DNA of 6,712 nt from Paracoccaceae bacterium (lineage in GTDB: Bacteria > Pseudomonadota > Alphaproteobacteria > Rhodobacterales > Rhodobacteraceae), in assembly GCA_027069385.1 (NCBI GenBank), contig JALXER010000132.1:1-6712 (forward strand), written 5' to 3'. The translations under genes were made by a program, and so were the position numbers. Shown here piece after piece: positions 1 to 5,605 of this stretch. The notes under the pieces were generated by a model that searched no databases, had not been told where the DNA came from, and saw only the letters and a program-made list of their open reading frames with translations. How positions within the stretch are numbered: the first letter of the stretch is position 1; each line of letters begins with the position of its first letter.

Positions 1-432
1 CCAACCGCCGATCTTGCGGGTTTTGCCGCCCCGACGGTTTACGAAAAACGAACCGGTCCCGACAAGCGCCACGGTGCCGTCCCCGTCGCCAAGCGCACCC
101 TGAACGGTGATTTCGCGATCGGTGGTCACGATGGTTTTGCCAAAGGCCATATGGGTTTTGAACCGGCGGGCACGATCCCCGACCGAGGCCCCGGCCAGCC
201 CCAGAATTCCGAAATCCGAACCGATCCGGTCAACCGGCAGCCCCGCTGCCTGATAGGCGCGCGCGACGGTATCTTTGACCGAAAGCAGGGTTGTGGCAAA
301 GCAGGTGCCCAGATTGGCAGGCCCGCCCCTGGCGCTGCCGATAATATGTCCGGCGCGGGTCGAAACCACCGCCCGGCAGGTGCTGCCACCGCCGTCCACC
401 GCTATGATGTAGGTTTCATCGCTCGTTGTCAT
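1..432 (-). CDS. BadF/BadG-family ATP-dependent amino-sugar kinase (GlcNAc/MurNAc kinase-like), 3' part beyond window
   Basis: Reading leftwards from ATG at 432 gives 144 codons that stay open to the window edge, so this is the N-terminal part of a protein usually near 300 residues. It shows the ASKHA kinase layout of the BadF/BadG/BcrA/BcrD family: a phosphate-1 loop DGGGSTCRAVV at residues 13-23, GLAGA at 78-82, TTDREIT at 103-109 and a phosphate-2 loop ALVGTGSFF at 122-130. By alignment from memory, D105 matches the catalytic aspartate of human N-acetylglucosamine kinase. Family members phosphorylate GlcNAc, and clostridial MurK acts on both MurNAc and GlcNAc. The divergent etherase gene suggests this cytoplasmic enzyme makes an amino-sugar 6-phosphate, perhaps MurNAc-6-phosphate. 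A weak AGG at 440-442 is the only ribosome-binding candidate. The family is clear; the exact sugar cannot be read from the sequence. Confidence 0.88.
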   Translation of the reverse strand, partial: MTTSDETYIIAVDGGGSTCRAVVSTRAGHIIGSARGGPANLGTCFATTLLSVKDTVARAYQAAGLPVDRIGSDFGILGLAGASVGDRARRFKTHMAFGKTIVTTDREITVQGALGDGDGTVALVGTGSFFVNRRGGKTRKIGGW

Positions 433-506
433 AGGGATACCTATATAATACCAATGCACGATATAAAAGAAATTTCTACGCTTTTCGCCATTTTGTTAAA
501 AAAAGC

Positions 507-535
507 TGGACAGATGGTATTAATTTGGCATTAAT
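507..535 (+). promoter_or_regulatory. candidate sigma-70-type promoter of the murQ operon
   Basis: TGGACA at 507-512 matches five of six bases of the TTGACA consensus. It is followed after 17 bases by ATTAAT at 530-535, which matches four of six bases of TATAAT. Transcription would start near 542, leaving a leader of about 20 bases. An alternative pair, TTGTTA (493-498) with TATTAA (518-523), has a longer 19-base spacer. This call rests on consensus matching only. Confidence 0.4.
516..535. promoter_or_regulatory. candidate operator: phased GGYATTAAT repeat / ATTAAT dyad
   Basis: GGTATTAAT (516-524) and GGCATTAAT (527-535) are direct repeats with one mismatch, starting 11 bases apart. Because ATTAAT is self-complementary, the same bases also form a dyad, ATTAAT-N5-ATTAAT (519-535). 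The element overlaps the best -10 candidate of the operon, which is where a repressor site would be expected. No regulator gene is in the window, so the binding protein is unknown; RpiR/MurR, LacI or GntR types are possible. Confidence 0.35.
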
Positions 536-550
536 GGAAGGGGAAACGTA

Positions 551-555
551 AAGGA
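551..555 (+). promoter_or_regulatory. ribosome binding site of murQ
   Basis: AAGGA lies five bases before the ATG at 561. It supports that start over downstream methionines, and the resulting N-terminus carries the TExxH-like segment expected in MurQ proteins. Confidence 0.65.
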
Positions 556-560
556 ATCGA

Positions 561-1454
561 ATGAAACACTTGCAGACCGAGCAAACCCATGCGTTGGCCG
601 AGGGGTTGGACACCCTGAACGGCGCGCAGATACTGACCATCCTGCATGACGGGCAGGCTGCTGCGGTTGCGGCGGTGGGCAAGGCGATTCCGGCGCTGGA
701 AAAAGGTGCCGAGGCCATGACCGAAGCGATTCGCTCGGGCGGCAATATTGTTTACGCGGCGGCAGGGAGCTCCGGCCTTCAGTGTCTGGCTGACGGGTTG
801 GAGATTCCGCCGACTTTTGGCGTGCCTGCCACGCGTATCCACATTTTGCGGGCTGGCGGGTTTGAAAACATGACCGTGCCCAAGGAAGGGGCCGAAGATG
901 ACGCTGACGAGGCTCGCGAGGCCGCGCAGGTGATCGGCCCCAAGGATTGCGTGATCTGCATGGCCGCCAGCGGCAACACCATTTACCCCAATGTCATTAT
1001 GGATATCGCGCGCGAACGCGGCGCGGTAACCATAGGGGTGTCCAACAATCCGGATACGTTGCTTTTGGAGGGATCGGATATTCCGGTACTGTTGGACACC
1101 CCGCCCGAAGTCATCGCCGGCTCTACCCGACTGGGGGCCGGAACCGCGCAAAAGATCGCGCTGAACCTGATGTCAACGCTGATGGGCATCAAGCTGGGCC
1201 ATGTGATGAACGGGCTGATGGTCAATGTGGCGACCAGCAATATCAAGCTCAGGAAACGGGCCGAGGGCATCGTGATGCAAATCACCGGTTGCGACCGGGA
1301 AACCGCGCATGACAACCTGTTGCGGGCCGATTGGGCGGTAAAAGAGGCCATTCTGATTACCAACGGCGCCAAGGACCGCGCCGAGGCTAAAACCTATCTC
1401 GATGCGGCAGCGCAGAACATGCGCGCTGCCATTTCAATGATATCTTCGGGCTGA
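561..1454 (+). CDS. murQ: N-acetylmuramic acid 6-phosphate etherase (MurQ family, divergent)
   Basis: The 297-residue product matches the usual MurQ length and layout. MurQ cleaves the D-lactyl ether of MurNAc-6-phosphate to give GlcNAc-6-phosphate and D-lactate in the cytoplasm, during cell-wall sugar recycling or use. The SIS fold is seen as YAAAGSSG (65-72), the acid-residue motif DGLEIPPTFG (78-87; E81 aligns with the catalytic Glu of E. coli MurQ), GAEDDADE (110-117; D113 aligns with the second acidic residue), AASGNT (135-140) and the family signature PPEVIAGSTR then LGAGTAQK (181-198). The tail resembles the helical C-terminal part of MurQ. Three positions that I recall as basic in E. 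coli MurQ are L73, N139 and G192 here. This is the first gene of the operon, and its stop lies 45 bases before the binding-protein gene with no terminator between. Confidence 0.9.
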   Translation: MKHLQTEQTHALAEGLDTLNGAQILTILHDGQAAAVAAVGKAIPALEKGAEAMTEAIRSGGNIVYAAAGSSGLQCLADGLEIPPTFGVPATRIHILRAGGFENMTVPKEGAEDDADEAREAAQVIGPKDCVICMAASGNTIYPNVIMDIARERGAVTIGVSNNPDTLLLEGSDIPVLLDTPPEVIAGSTRLGAGTAQKIALNLMSTLMGIKLGHVMNGLMVNVATSNIKLRKRAEGIVMQITGCDRETAHDNLLRADWAVKEAILITNGAKDRAEAKTYLDAAAQNMRAAISMISSG

Positions 1455-1486
1455 GATCCGAAACAAAACCGCGCTTTTGCGCATTC

Positions 1487-1494
1487 AAGGGAGA
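1487..1494 (+). promoter_or_regulatory. ribosome binding site of the binding-protein gene
   Basis: The purine-rich AAGGGAGA lies five bases before the ATG at 1500. It fits strong translation of a binding protein and confirms a start that gives a complete signal peptide. Confidence 0.65.
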
Positions 1495-1499
1495 AGACA

Positions 1500-2753
1500 A
1501 TGAAAACCAAACTTATCGTCAGCGCTTTGCTGGCATCCTCGTTTCTGGGTAGCGCTGCGCTTGCGCAGGGCGTGACCCTGACCATCGAAAGCTGGCGCAA
1601 TGACGACCTGACCATCTGGCAGGACAAAATCATTCCGGCATTCGAGGCCGAGCATCCCGATATCCATGTGATATTTGCCCCCACCGCACCGGCGCAGTAT
1701 AACGCCGCGCTGAACGCCAAGCTGGAAGGCGGCACTGCCGGTGACCTGATCACCTGCCGCCCGTTTGACGGGTCGCTGACGCTGTATGATGCGGGCTATC
1801 TGGCCGATCTGACCGATATGGAAGGCATGTCCAACTTTGGCGATGTGGCCCGTTCGGGCTGGACCACCGATGACGGTTCGGCCACCTATTGCATGCCTAT
1901 GGCTTCGGTGATCCACGGGTTCATCTATAACAAGGAAGCCTTTGACGAGGTCGGTGTCGAAGTGCCCGCCACGGTCGAGGAATTCTTTGCCGTGCTGGAC
2001 AAGATCAAAGAGGATGGCAACTATATTCCGCTGGCCATGGGGACAGCCGACCAGTGGGAAGCCGCCACCATGGGCTATGCCAATATCGGCCCGAATTACT
2101 GGAAAGGCGAAGAAGGCCGTCTGGGCGTGATTGCCGGCACCATGAAGCTGACCGACGGTGGCTGGGTCGAAGCACACCGCCAACTGGCCCGCTGGGGCGC
2201 CTATATGGGTGACGGTTACGAAGCCCAGTCCTATCCGGACAGCCAGAACCTGTTCACCCTTGGCCGCGCCGCGATTTACCCCGCCGGTTCGTGGGAATTG
2301 TCGGGCTTTAACGCTCAGGCCGATTTCGAGATGGGCGCATTCTATCCGCCGGTCGAGAATGCCGGTGACGATTGCTATATCTCGGATCAGGTGGATATCG
2401 CCGTTGGCCTGAACGCCGCGTCGCCCCATCCCGACGAAGCCAAGGTGTTCCTTGACTGGGTCGCTTCCTCCGAGTTTGCCAATCTTTACGCCAACTCGCT
2501 GCCGGGCTTTTTCTCGCTGTCGAACCATGATGTGATGATGGAAGACCCGCTGGCACAGGAAATCGTGGACTGGCGCAAGACCTGTCATTCCTCGCTGCGT
2601 CCGTTCCACCAGATCCTGTCGCGCGGCACCCCGGGCCTTGCCACCGAATACTGGCAGACCTCGGTAAATGTCATCCGTGGCGTCCAGACCCCCGAAGAGG
2701 CCTCGCAGCAGCTTCAGGATGCGCTGGCCAGCTGGTACGCACCGCAACAATAA
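1500..2753 (+). CDS. ABC transporter sugar-binding protein (family 1 extracellular solute-binding protein)
   Basis: This 417-residue protein is a MalE/UgpB-like periplasmic receptor that would capture a sugar and deliver it to the permease pair encoded next. Residues 1-22 form a Sec signal peptide: K2 and K4, a hydrophobic core, then ALA before Q23. There is no lipobox cysteine, so it should be freely periplasmic. The mature part begins with the strand VTLTIESW, followed by the FEAEHPDIHV helix-strand typical of the family and the conserved GRAAIYPAGSWEL segment at 256-267. It is rich in tryptophan (including W121, W186, W201, W222, W232 and W265), as expected for a carbohydrate-binding cleft. 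Four cysteines (86, 131, 292, 362) could form disulfides. Linkage to an etherase and an amino-sugar kinase points to MurNAc, GlcNAc or a wall-derived saccharide as ligand, but the sequence alone does not fix it. Confidence 0.9.
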   Translation: MKTKLIVSALLASSFLGSAALAQGVTLTIESWRNDDLTIWQDKIIPAFEAEHPDIHVIFAPTAPAQYNAALNAKLEGGTAGDLITCRPFDGSLTLYDAGYLADLTDMEGMSNFGDVARSGWTTDDGSATYCMPMASVIHGFIYNKEAFDEVGVEVPATVEEFFAVLDKIKEDGNYIPLAMGTADQWEAATMGYANIGPNYWKGEEGRLGVIAGTMKLTDGGWVEAHRQLARWGAYMGDGYEAQSYPDSQNLFTLGRAAIYPAGSWELSGFNAQADFEMGAFYPPVENAGDDCYISDQVDIAVGLNAASPHPDEAKVFLDWVASSEFANLYANSLPGFFSLSNHDVMMEDPLAQEIVDWRKTCHSSLRPFHQILSRGTPGLATEYWQTSVNVIRGVQTPEEASQQLQDALASWYAPQQ

Positions 2754-2763
2754 TCCACGCATC

Positions 2764-2788
2764 GGGCCGGTGGAGACACCGGCCCTTT
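2764..2788 (+). terminator. perfect hairpin after the binding-protein gene (attenuating or mRNA-stabilising stem-loop)
   Basis: GGGCCGGTG (2764-2772) and CACCGGCCC (2777-2785) are exact reverse complements enclosing a GAGA tetraloop of the stable GNRA class. Only TTT follows, so it is a weak terminator at most. It starts 10 bases after the binding-protein stop and ends before the permease ribosome site. This is the usual place for a stem that protects the binding-protein mRNA from 3' decay and lowers permease expression. Confidence 0.7.
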
Positions 2789-2801
2789 CGTACCTGAAAA
2801 C

Positions 2802-2807
2802 AGGAGG
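2802..2807 (+). promoter_or_regulatory. ribosome binding site of the first permease gene
   Basis: A perfect AGGAGG lies five bases before the ATG at 2813. Together with the hairpin just upstream, it lets the permease be translated independently of the binding-protein gene. Confidence 0.7.
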
Positions 2808-2812
2808 GTGCC

Positions 2813-3727
2813 ATGGAAAAGAAAAAGAAACGGTGGCATATCGCGATATTTCTGGCACCGGCGGTGCTGGTCTATTCGGCGCTGATGATTTTTCCGCTTT
2901 TTGGCACCCTTCAACTATCCTTGTTCGACAAGGTGGACCAGCAACAGGTGTTTGTTGGTCTCGATAATTTCCGAACCCTGTTTTTTAACGAGCGCTGGGC
3001 CGAGAGCTTTTGGAATGCGCTGAAAAACAACACATGGTTCTTTTTCATCAACATGCTGGTGCAAAACCCGGTCGGTATCATGCTGGCGGCGATTCTGTCG
3101 TCAAAGGTGGTTCGGTTCAGCGCGTTTTTTCGCACCGCGTTTTTTATTCCGACCATCCTGTCCTTTGTGATCGTCGGTTTCGCATGGAAGCTGATCCTGT
3201 CGCCGATCTGGGGCATTGCGCCCGACCTGCTGGATATGGTCGGCCTGAAATCGCTGTTTGCGCCCTATCTGGGGCTGGAAAGCACCGCGCTGACCACCCT
3301 GGCGCTGATATCTGTCTGGCAGTTTGTCGGCATCCCGATGATGCTGATCTATGCCTCGCTGCTGTCGATCCCCGACGAGGTGCTGGAGGCCGCCGAGATT
3401 GACGGCCTGACCGGCATGTCGGCCTTTCTGAAAATCAAGCTGCCGCTGATCTGGCCGAGCATCGGGATTATTTCTATTCTGACCTTTGTCGGGAATTTCA
3501 ATTCCTTCGACCTGATCTATACCACGCAGGGCGGGCTGGCCGGGCCGAACTATTCGACCGATGTGCTTGGCTCGCTGCTCTATCGTACCTTCTTTGGCTT
3601 CCAGACCCAGATTGGCGATATCAACATGGGCGCGGCCCTGTCGGTGGTGATGTTCGGCATCATTCTGGCCGGGGTTTCGTTCTATCTGTTTGCCATTCAG
3701 TCGCGCATGCGGCGCTATCAGTTCTAG
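2813..3727 (+). CDS. ABC sugar transporter permease, MalF/UgpA type
   Basis: The 304-residue inner-membrane protein starts with a lysine-rich cytoplasmic tip (KKKKR, 3-7). It has about six hydrophobic segments, near residues 10-33, 75-97, 108-130, 157-181, 213-233 and 272-294. The ATPase-docking EAA loop reads EAAEIDGLTG (192-201) and ends in KLPLIWP (209-215), as in CUT1-type MalF proteins. FFRTAFFIP (105-113) is another family hallmark. It would form a heterodimeric channel with the product of the next gene. The large periplasmic insertion of E. coli MalF is absent, as in UgpA-like members. The stop at 3727 lies six bases before the next start, so the two are probably translated together. 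The substrate is inferred only from context. Confidence 0.92.
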   Translation: MEKKKKRWHIAIFLAPAVLVYSALMIFPLFGTLQLSLFDKVDQQQVFVGLDNFRTLFFNERWAESFWNALKNNTWFFFINMLVQNPVGIMLAAILSSKVVRFSAFFRTAFFIPTILSFVIVGFAWKLILSPIWGIAPDLLDMVGLKSLFAPYLGLESTALTTLALISVWQFVGIPMMLIYASLLSIPDEVLEAAEIDGLTGMSAFLKIKLPLIWPSIGIISILTFVGNFNSFDLIYTTQGGLAGPNYSTDVLGSLLYRTFFGFQTQIGDINMGAALSVVMFGIILAGVSFYLFAIQSRMRRYQF

Positions 3728-3733
3728 GGGGCG

Positions 3734-4576
3734 ATGATGAACAAGGTCAAACACAACCCGCTGAATATCATCGCCGCCCATTCGGTGCTGATCATCTATA
3801 CCGTGATCGCGCTGTTTCCGGTGTTTGTGATCATTCTGAACAGCTTCAAAACCCGCAAGGGGATTTTCCGGCATCCGCTGGCCTTTCCGGATTCCAGCAC
3901 CTTTAGCGTTGAAGGCTATGCCACCGTGTTCAAGCAGGGCGATTATATGCTCTACTTCCAGAACTCGCTGATCGTGACGGTGGTATCGCTGTTCTTTATC
4001 CTGCTATTCGGGGCGATGGCGGCATTTGCCTTGTCGGAGTACCGGTTCAAGGGCAATACCCTGATGGGGCTTTATCTGGCGCTGGGGATCATGATTCCGA
4101 TCCGGCTGGGCACCGTGGCGATTTTGCAGATTATGGTAGCAAGCGGCCTGATCAACACCTTGTCCGCGCTGATACTGGTCTACACGGCCTCGGGCTTGCC
4201 GTTGGCGGTGTTTATCCTGTCGGAGTTCATGCGGCAGGTCTCGGCCGACCTGAAAGACGCGGGGCGCATTGACGGGCTGTCGGAATACAAGATCTTTTTC
4301 GTGCTGGTCTTGCCGTTGGTGCGCCCTGCCATGGCTACGGTGGCGGTGTTCAACATGATTCCGATCTGGAACGACCTGTGGTTCCCGCTGATCCTTGCCA
4401 ATGGTGAATCGACCAAGACCCTGACGCTGGGATCACAGGTGTTCATCGGGCAGTTTGTGACCGACTGGAACGCGGTGCTGTCGGGGTTGAGCATGGCTAT
4501 TCTGCCCGTGGTGATCCTGTATATCATCTTCTCCAAACAGCTGATCCGCGGGATTACATCCGGTGCGGTCAAATGA
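3734..4576 (+). CDS. ABC sugar transporter permease, MalG/UgpE type
   Basis: This 280-residue partner permease has a cytoplasmic N-terminus, a first membrane helix near 15-36, and five further hydrophobic stretches near 78-100, 110-136, 141-165, 190-220 and 250-268. Its EAA loop is DAGRIDGLSEYKIFF (175-189) followed by LPLVRP (193-198). The C-terminus RGITSGAVK is typical of MalG/UgpE proteins. Two adjacent ATGs (3734 and 3737) could serve as start. The G-run at 3727-3731 sits very close to the first, so the second gives slightly better ribosome spacing. The last codons overlap the oxidoreductase start by four bases (ATGA), indicating translational coupling. Confidence 0.92.
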   Translation: MMNKVKHNPLNIIAAHSVLIIYTVIALFPVFVIILNSFKTRKGIFRHPLAFPDSSTFSVEGYATVFKQGDYMLYFQNSLIVTVVSLFFILLFGAMAAFALSEYRFKGNTLMGLYLALGIMIPIRLGTVAILQIMVASGLINTLSALILVYTASGLPLAVFILSEFMRQVSADLKDAGRIDGLSEYKIFFVLVLPLVRPAMATVAVFNMIPIWNDLWFPLILANGESTKTLTLGSQVFIGQFVTDWNAVLSGLSMAILPVVILYIIFSKQLIRGITSGAVK

Positions 4577-5595
4577 TCCGGGTACTGGTGGCAGGGCTGG
4601 GCAATATGGGGCGCAGCCACGCGCTGGCCTATCACCTTGATCCGCGTTTCGAAATCGCCGGGCTGGTGAACCGCTCGGCGGCAAAGCTGCCACCGGAACT
4701 GGCCGGATATCCGGGTTTTGCCGATTTTCACGATGCGCTGGCGGCCAGCAGCCCCGACATGGTGTCGATCGCAACCTATACCGACAGCCACGCCGAATAT
4801 GCCATAGCCGCCATGCAGGCAGGGGCGCATGTGTTCGTGGAAAAGCCGCTGGCAACCACGGCCTCGGATGCGCAGCGGGTGGTAAACACCGCGCAAGAAA
4901 CCGGCCGCAAGCTGGTGGTGGGCTATATCCTGCGCCACCATCCAAGCTGGCAACAGCTGATCGCGCAATCGCGCCAGCTTGGCGGGCCGTATGTGTTTCG
5001 CATGAACCTGAACCAGCAAAGCACCGGCGCTGCGTGGCAGGTGCATAAAAACCTGATGCTCAGCACTTCTCCGATTGTGGATTGCGGGGTGCATTATGTC
5101 GATGTCATGTGCCAGATTACCGACGGCAAGCCGGTGCAGGTGCGCGGCATGGGTGCGCGTCTGTCGGCCGAGATCGACGCGGATATGTATAATTACGGCC
5201 ATTTTCAGGTGGTATTCGATGATGGCTCGGTCGGCTGGTACGAGGCCGGCTGGGGGCCGATGATCTCGCAAACCGCGTATTTCGTCAAAGACGTGATTTC
5301 GCCCGCCGGTGCGGTGTCGATCGTGGAAGAGGGGATCGGCGATTCAGCGGATATCGACAGTCACACAAAGGTAGGCACGCTGCGGGTGCATGACGTGCAA
5401 AACGGTGACCGGCTCATCTCTCTCCCGGATGAGCCGGGGCATCAGGCATTATGCAATGCGCAGGCGGCATTTGTGGCCGATGCCATTCTGAACAACATCG
5501 ATCTGGGTCGCCATATGGCCGACGCGGTTCAATCCCTATCCATTTGTCTGGCGGCGGATCAAAGCATCCGTTCCGGCCAGCCCGTAGACCTGTAA
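4573..5595 (+). CDS. Gfo/Idh/MocA-family NAD(P)-dependent oxidoreductase
   Basis: This 340-residue cytoplasmic enzyme is of the size usual for the family. The N-terminal Rossmann domain begins with the nucleotide loop GLGNMGRSHA (8-17). The family catalytic motif EKP is at 90-92, within HVFVEKPLATT. The C-terminal substrate domain carries DCGVHYVDV (170-178), in which D170, H174 and D177 match the usual GxxHxxD catalytic pattern. The key residues are therefore intact and the enzyme should be active. The family oxidises or epimerises sugars, inositols and amino sugars, and the substrate cannot be read from sequence. The gene sits between permease and ATPase and starts inside the preceding stop without its own ribosome site, so it is an integral operon member. 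It probably acts on the imported sugar or a product of it. Confidence 0.92.
   Translation: MIRVLVAGLGNMGRSHALAYHLDPRFEIAGLVNRSAAKLPPELAGYPGFADFHDALAASSPDMVSIATYTDSHAEYAIAAMQAGAHVFVEKPLATTASDAQRVVNTAQETGRKLVVGYILRHHPSWQQLIAQSRQLGGPYVFRMNLNQQSTGAAWQVHKNLMLSTSPIVDCGVHYVDVMCQITDGKPVQVRGMGARLSAEIDADMYNYGHFQVVFDDGSVGWYEAGWGPMISQTAYFVKDVISPAGAVSIVEEGIGDSADIDSHTKVGTLRVHDVQNGDRLISLPDEPGHQALCNAQAAFVADAILNNIDLGRHMADAVQSLSICLAADQSIRSGQPVDL
5409..5437 (+). repeat. perfect 10-bp inverted repeat inside the oxidoreductase gene
   Basis: CCGGCTCATC (5409-5418) and GATGAGCCGG (5428-5437) are exact reverse complements with a nine-base loop. In RNA this is a strong stem-loop within codons 279-289, about 160 bases before the gene's stop. 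No T-run follows, so it is not an intrinsic terminator. It may be a chance result of coding sequence, or it may affect mRNA processing ahead of the ATPase gene. Confidence 0.5.
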
Positions 5596-5602
5596 GGGGA
5601 AG
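5596..5602 (+). promoter_or_regulatory. ribosome binding site of the ATPase gene
   Basis: The purine run GGGGAAG directly follows the oxidoreductase stop codon and ends three bases before the ATG at 5606, supporting that start. Confidence 0.55.
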
Positions 5603-5605
5603 AAC

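Larger units (their letters stand above)
433..560. promoter_or_regulatory. AT-rich divergent control region between kinase and murQ operon
   Basis: This stretch is clearly more AT-rich than the genes on either side and separates divergent starts at 432 (minus) and 561 (plus). It contains an exact 10-bp palindrome AGAAATTTCT at 468-477. It also has paired repeats close to both starts: GGTAT twice on the minus strand (at 452 and 441), and GGTATTAAT / GGCATTAAT on the plus strand (516-524 and 527-535). Both pairs are spaced 11 bases apart, about one helical turn. It probably holds both promoters and an operator. For the minus-strand gene, TATTAT at 450-445 is a possible -10, but no convincing -35 is seen and the leader would be very short. 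Confidence 0.65.

Noticed and set aside
151..534. Plus-strand open reading frame opposite the kinase and running into the control region
   Set aside because: The minus-strand frame shows clear BadF kinase motifs. The plus-strand translation has none and ends in AT-rich non-coding sequence.
1471..1482. GCGC-TTTT-GCGC mini-hairpin between murQ and the binding-protein gene
   Set aside because: The stem is only four base pairs, with no T-run after it; it is too weak to call a terminator or regulatory structure.
1485..2858. Long open reading frame on the minus strand (457 codons) opposite the binding-protein gene
   Set aside because: It lies antisense to a clear family 1 binding protein with a signal peptide. 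Its translation is rich in G, R, H and Q and shows no recognisable domain, as expected from a GC-rich shadow frame.
4180..5271. Long open reading frame on the minus strand (363 codons) opposite the permease and oxidoreductase genes
   Set aside because: It spans the junction of two well-supported plus-strand genes and has no domain motifs, so it is a shadow of their codon use.
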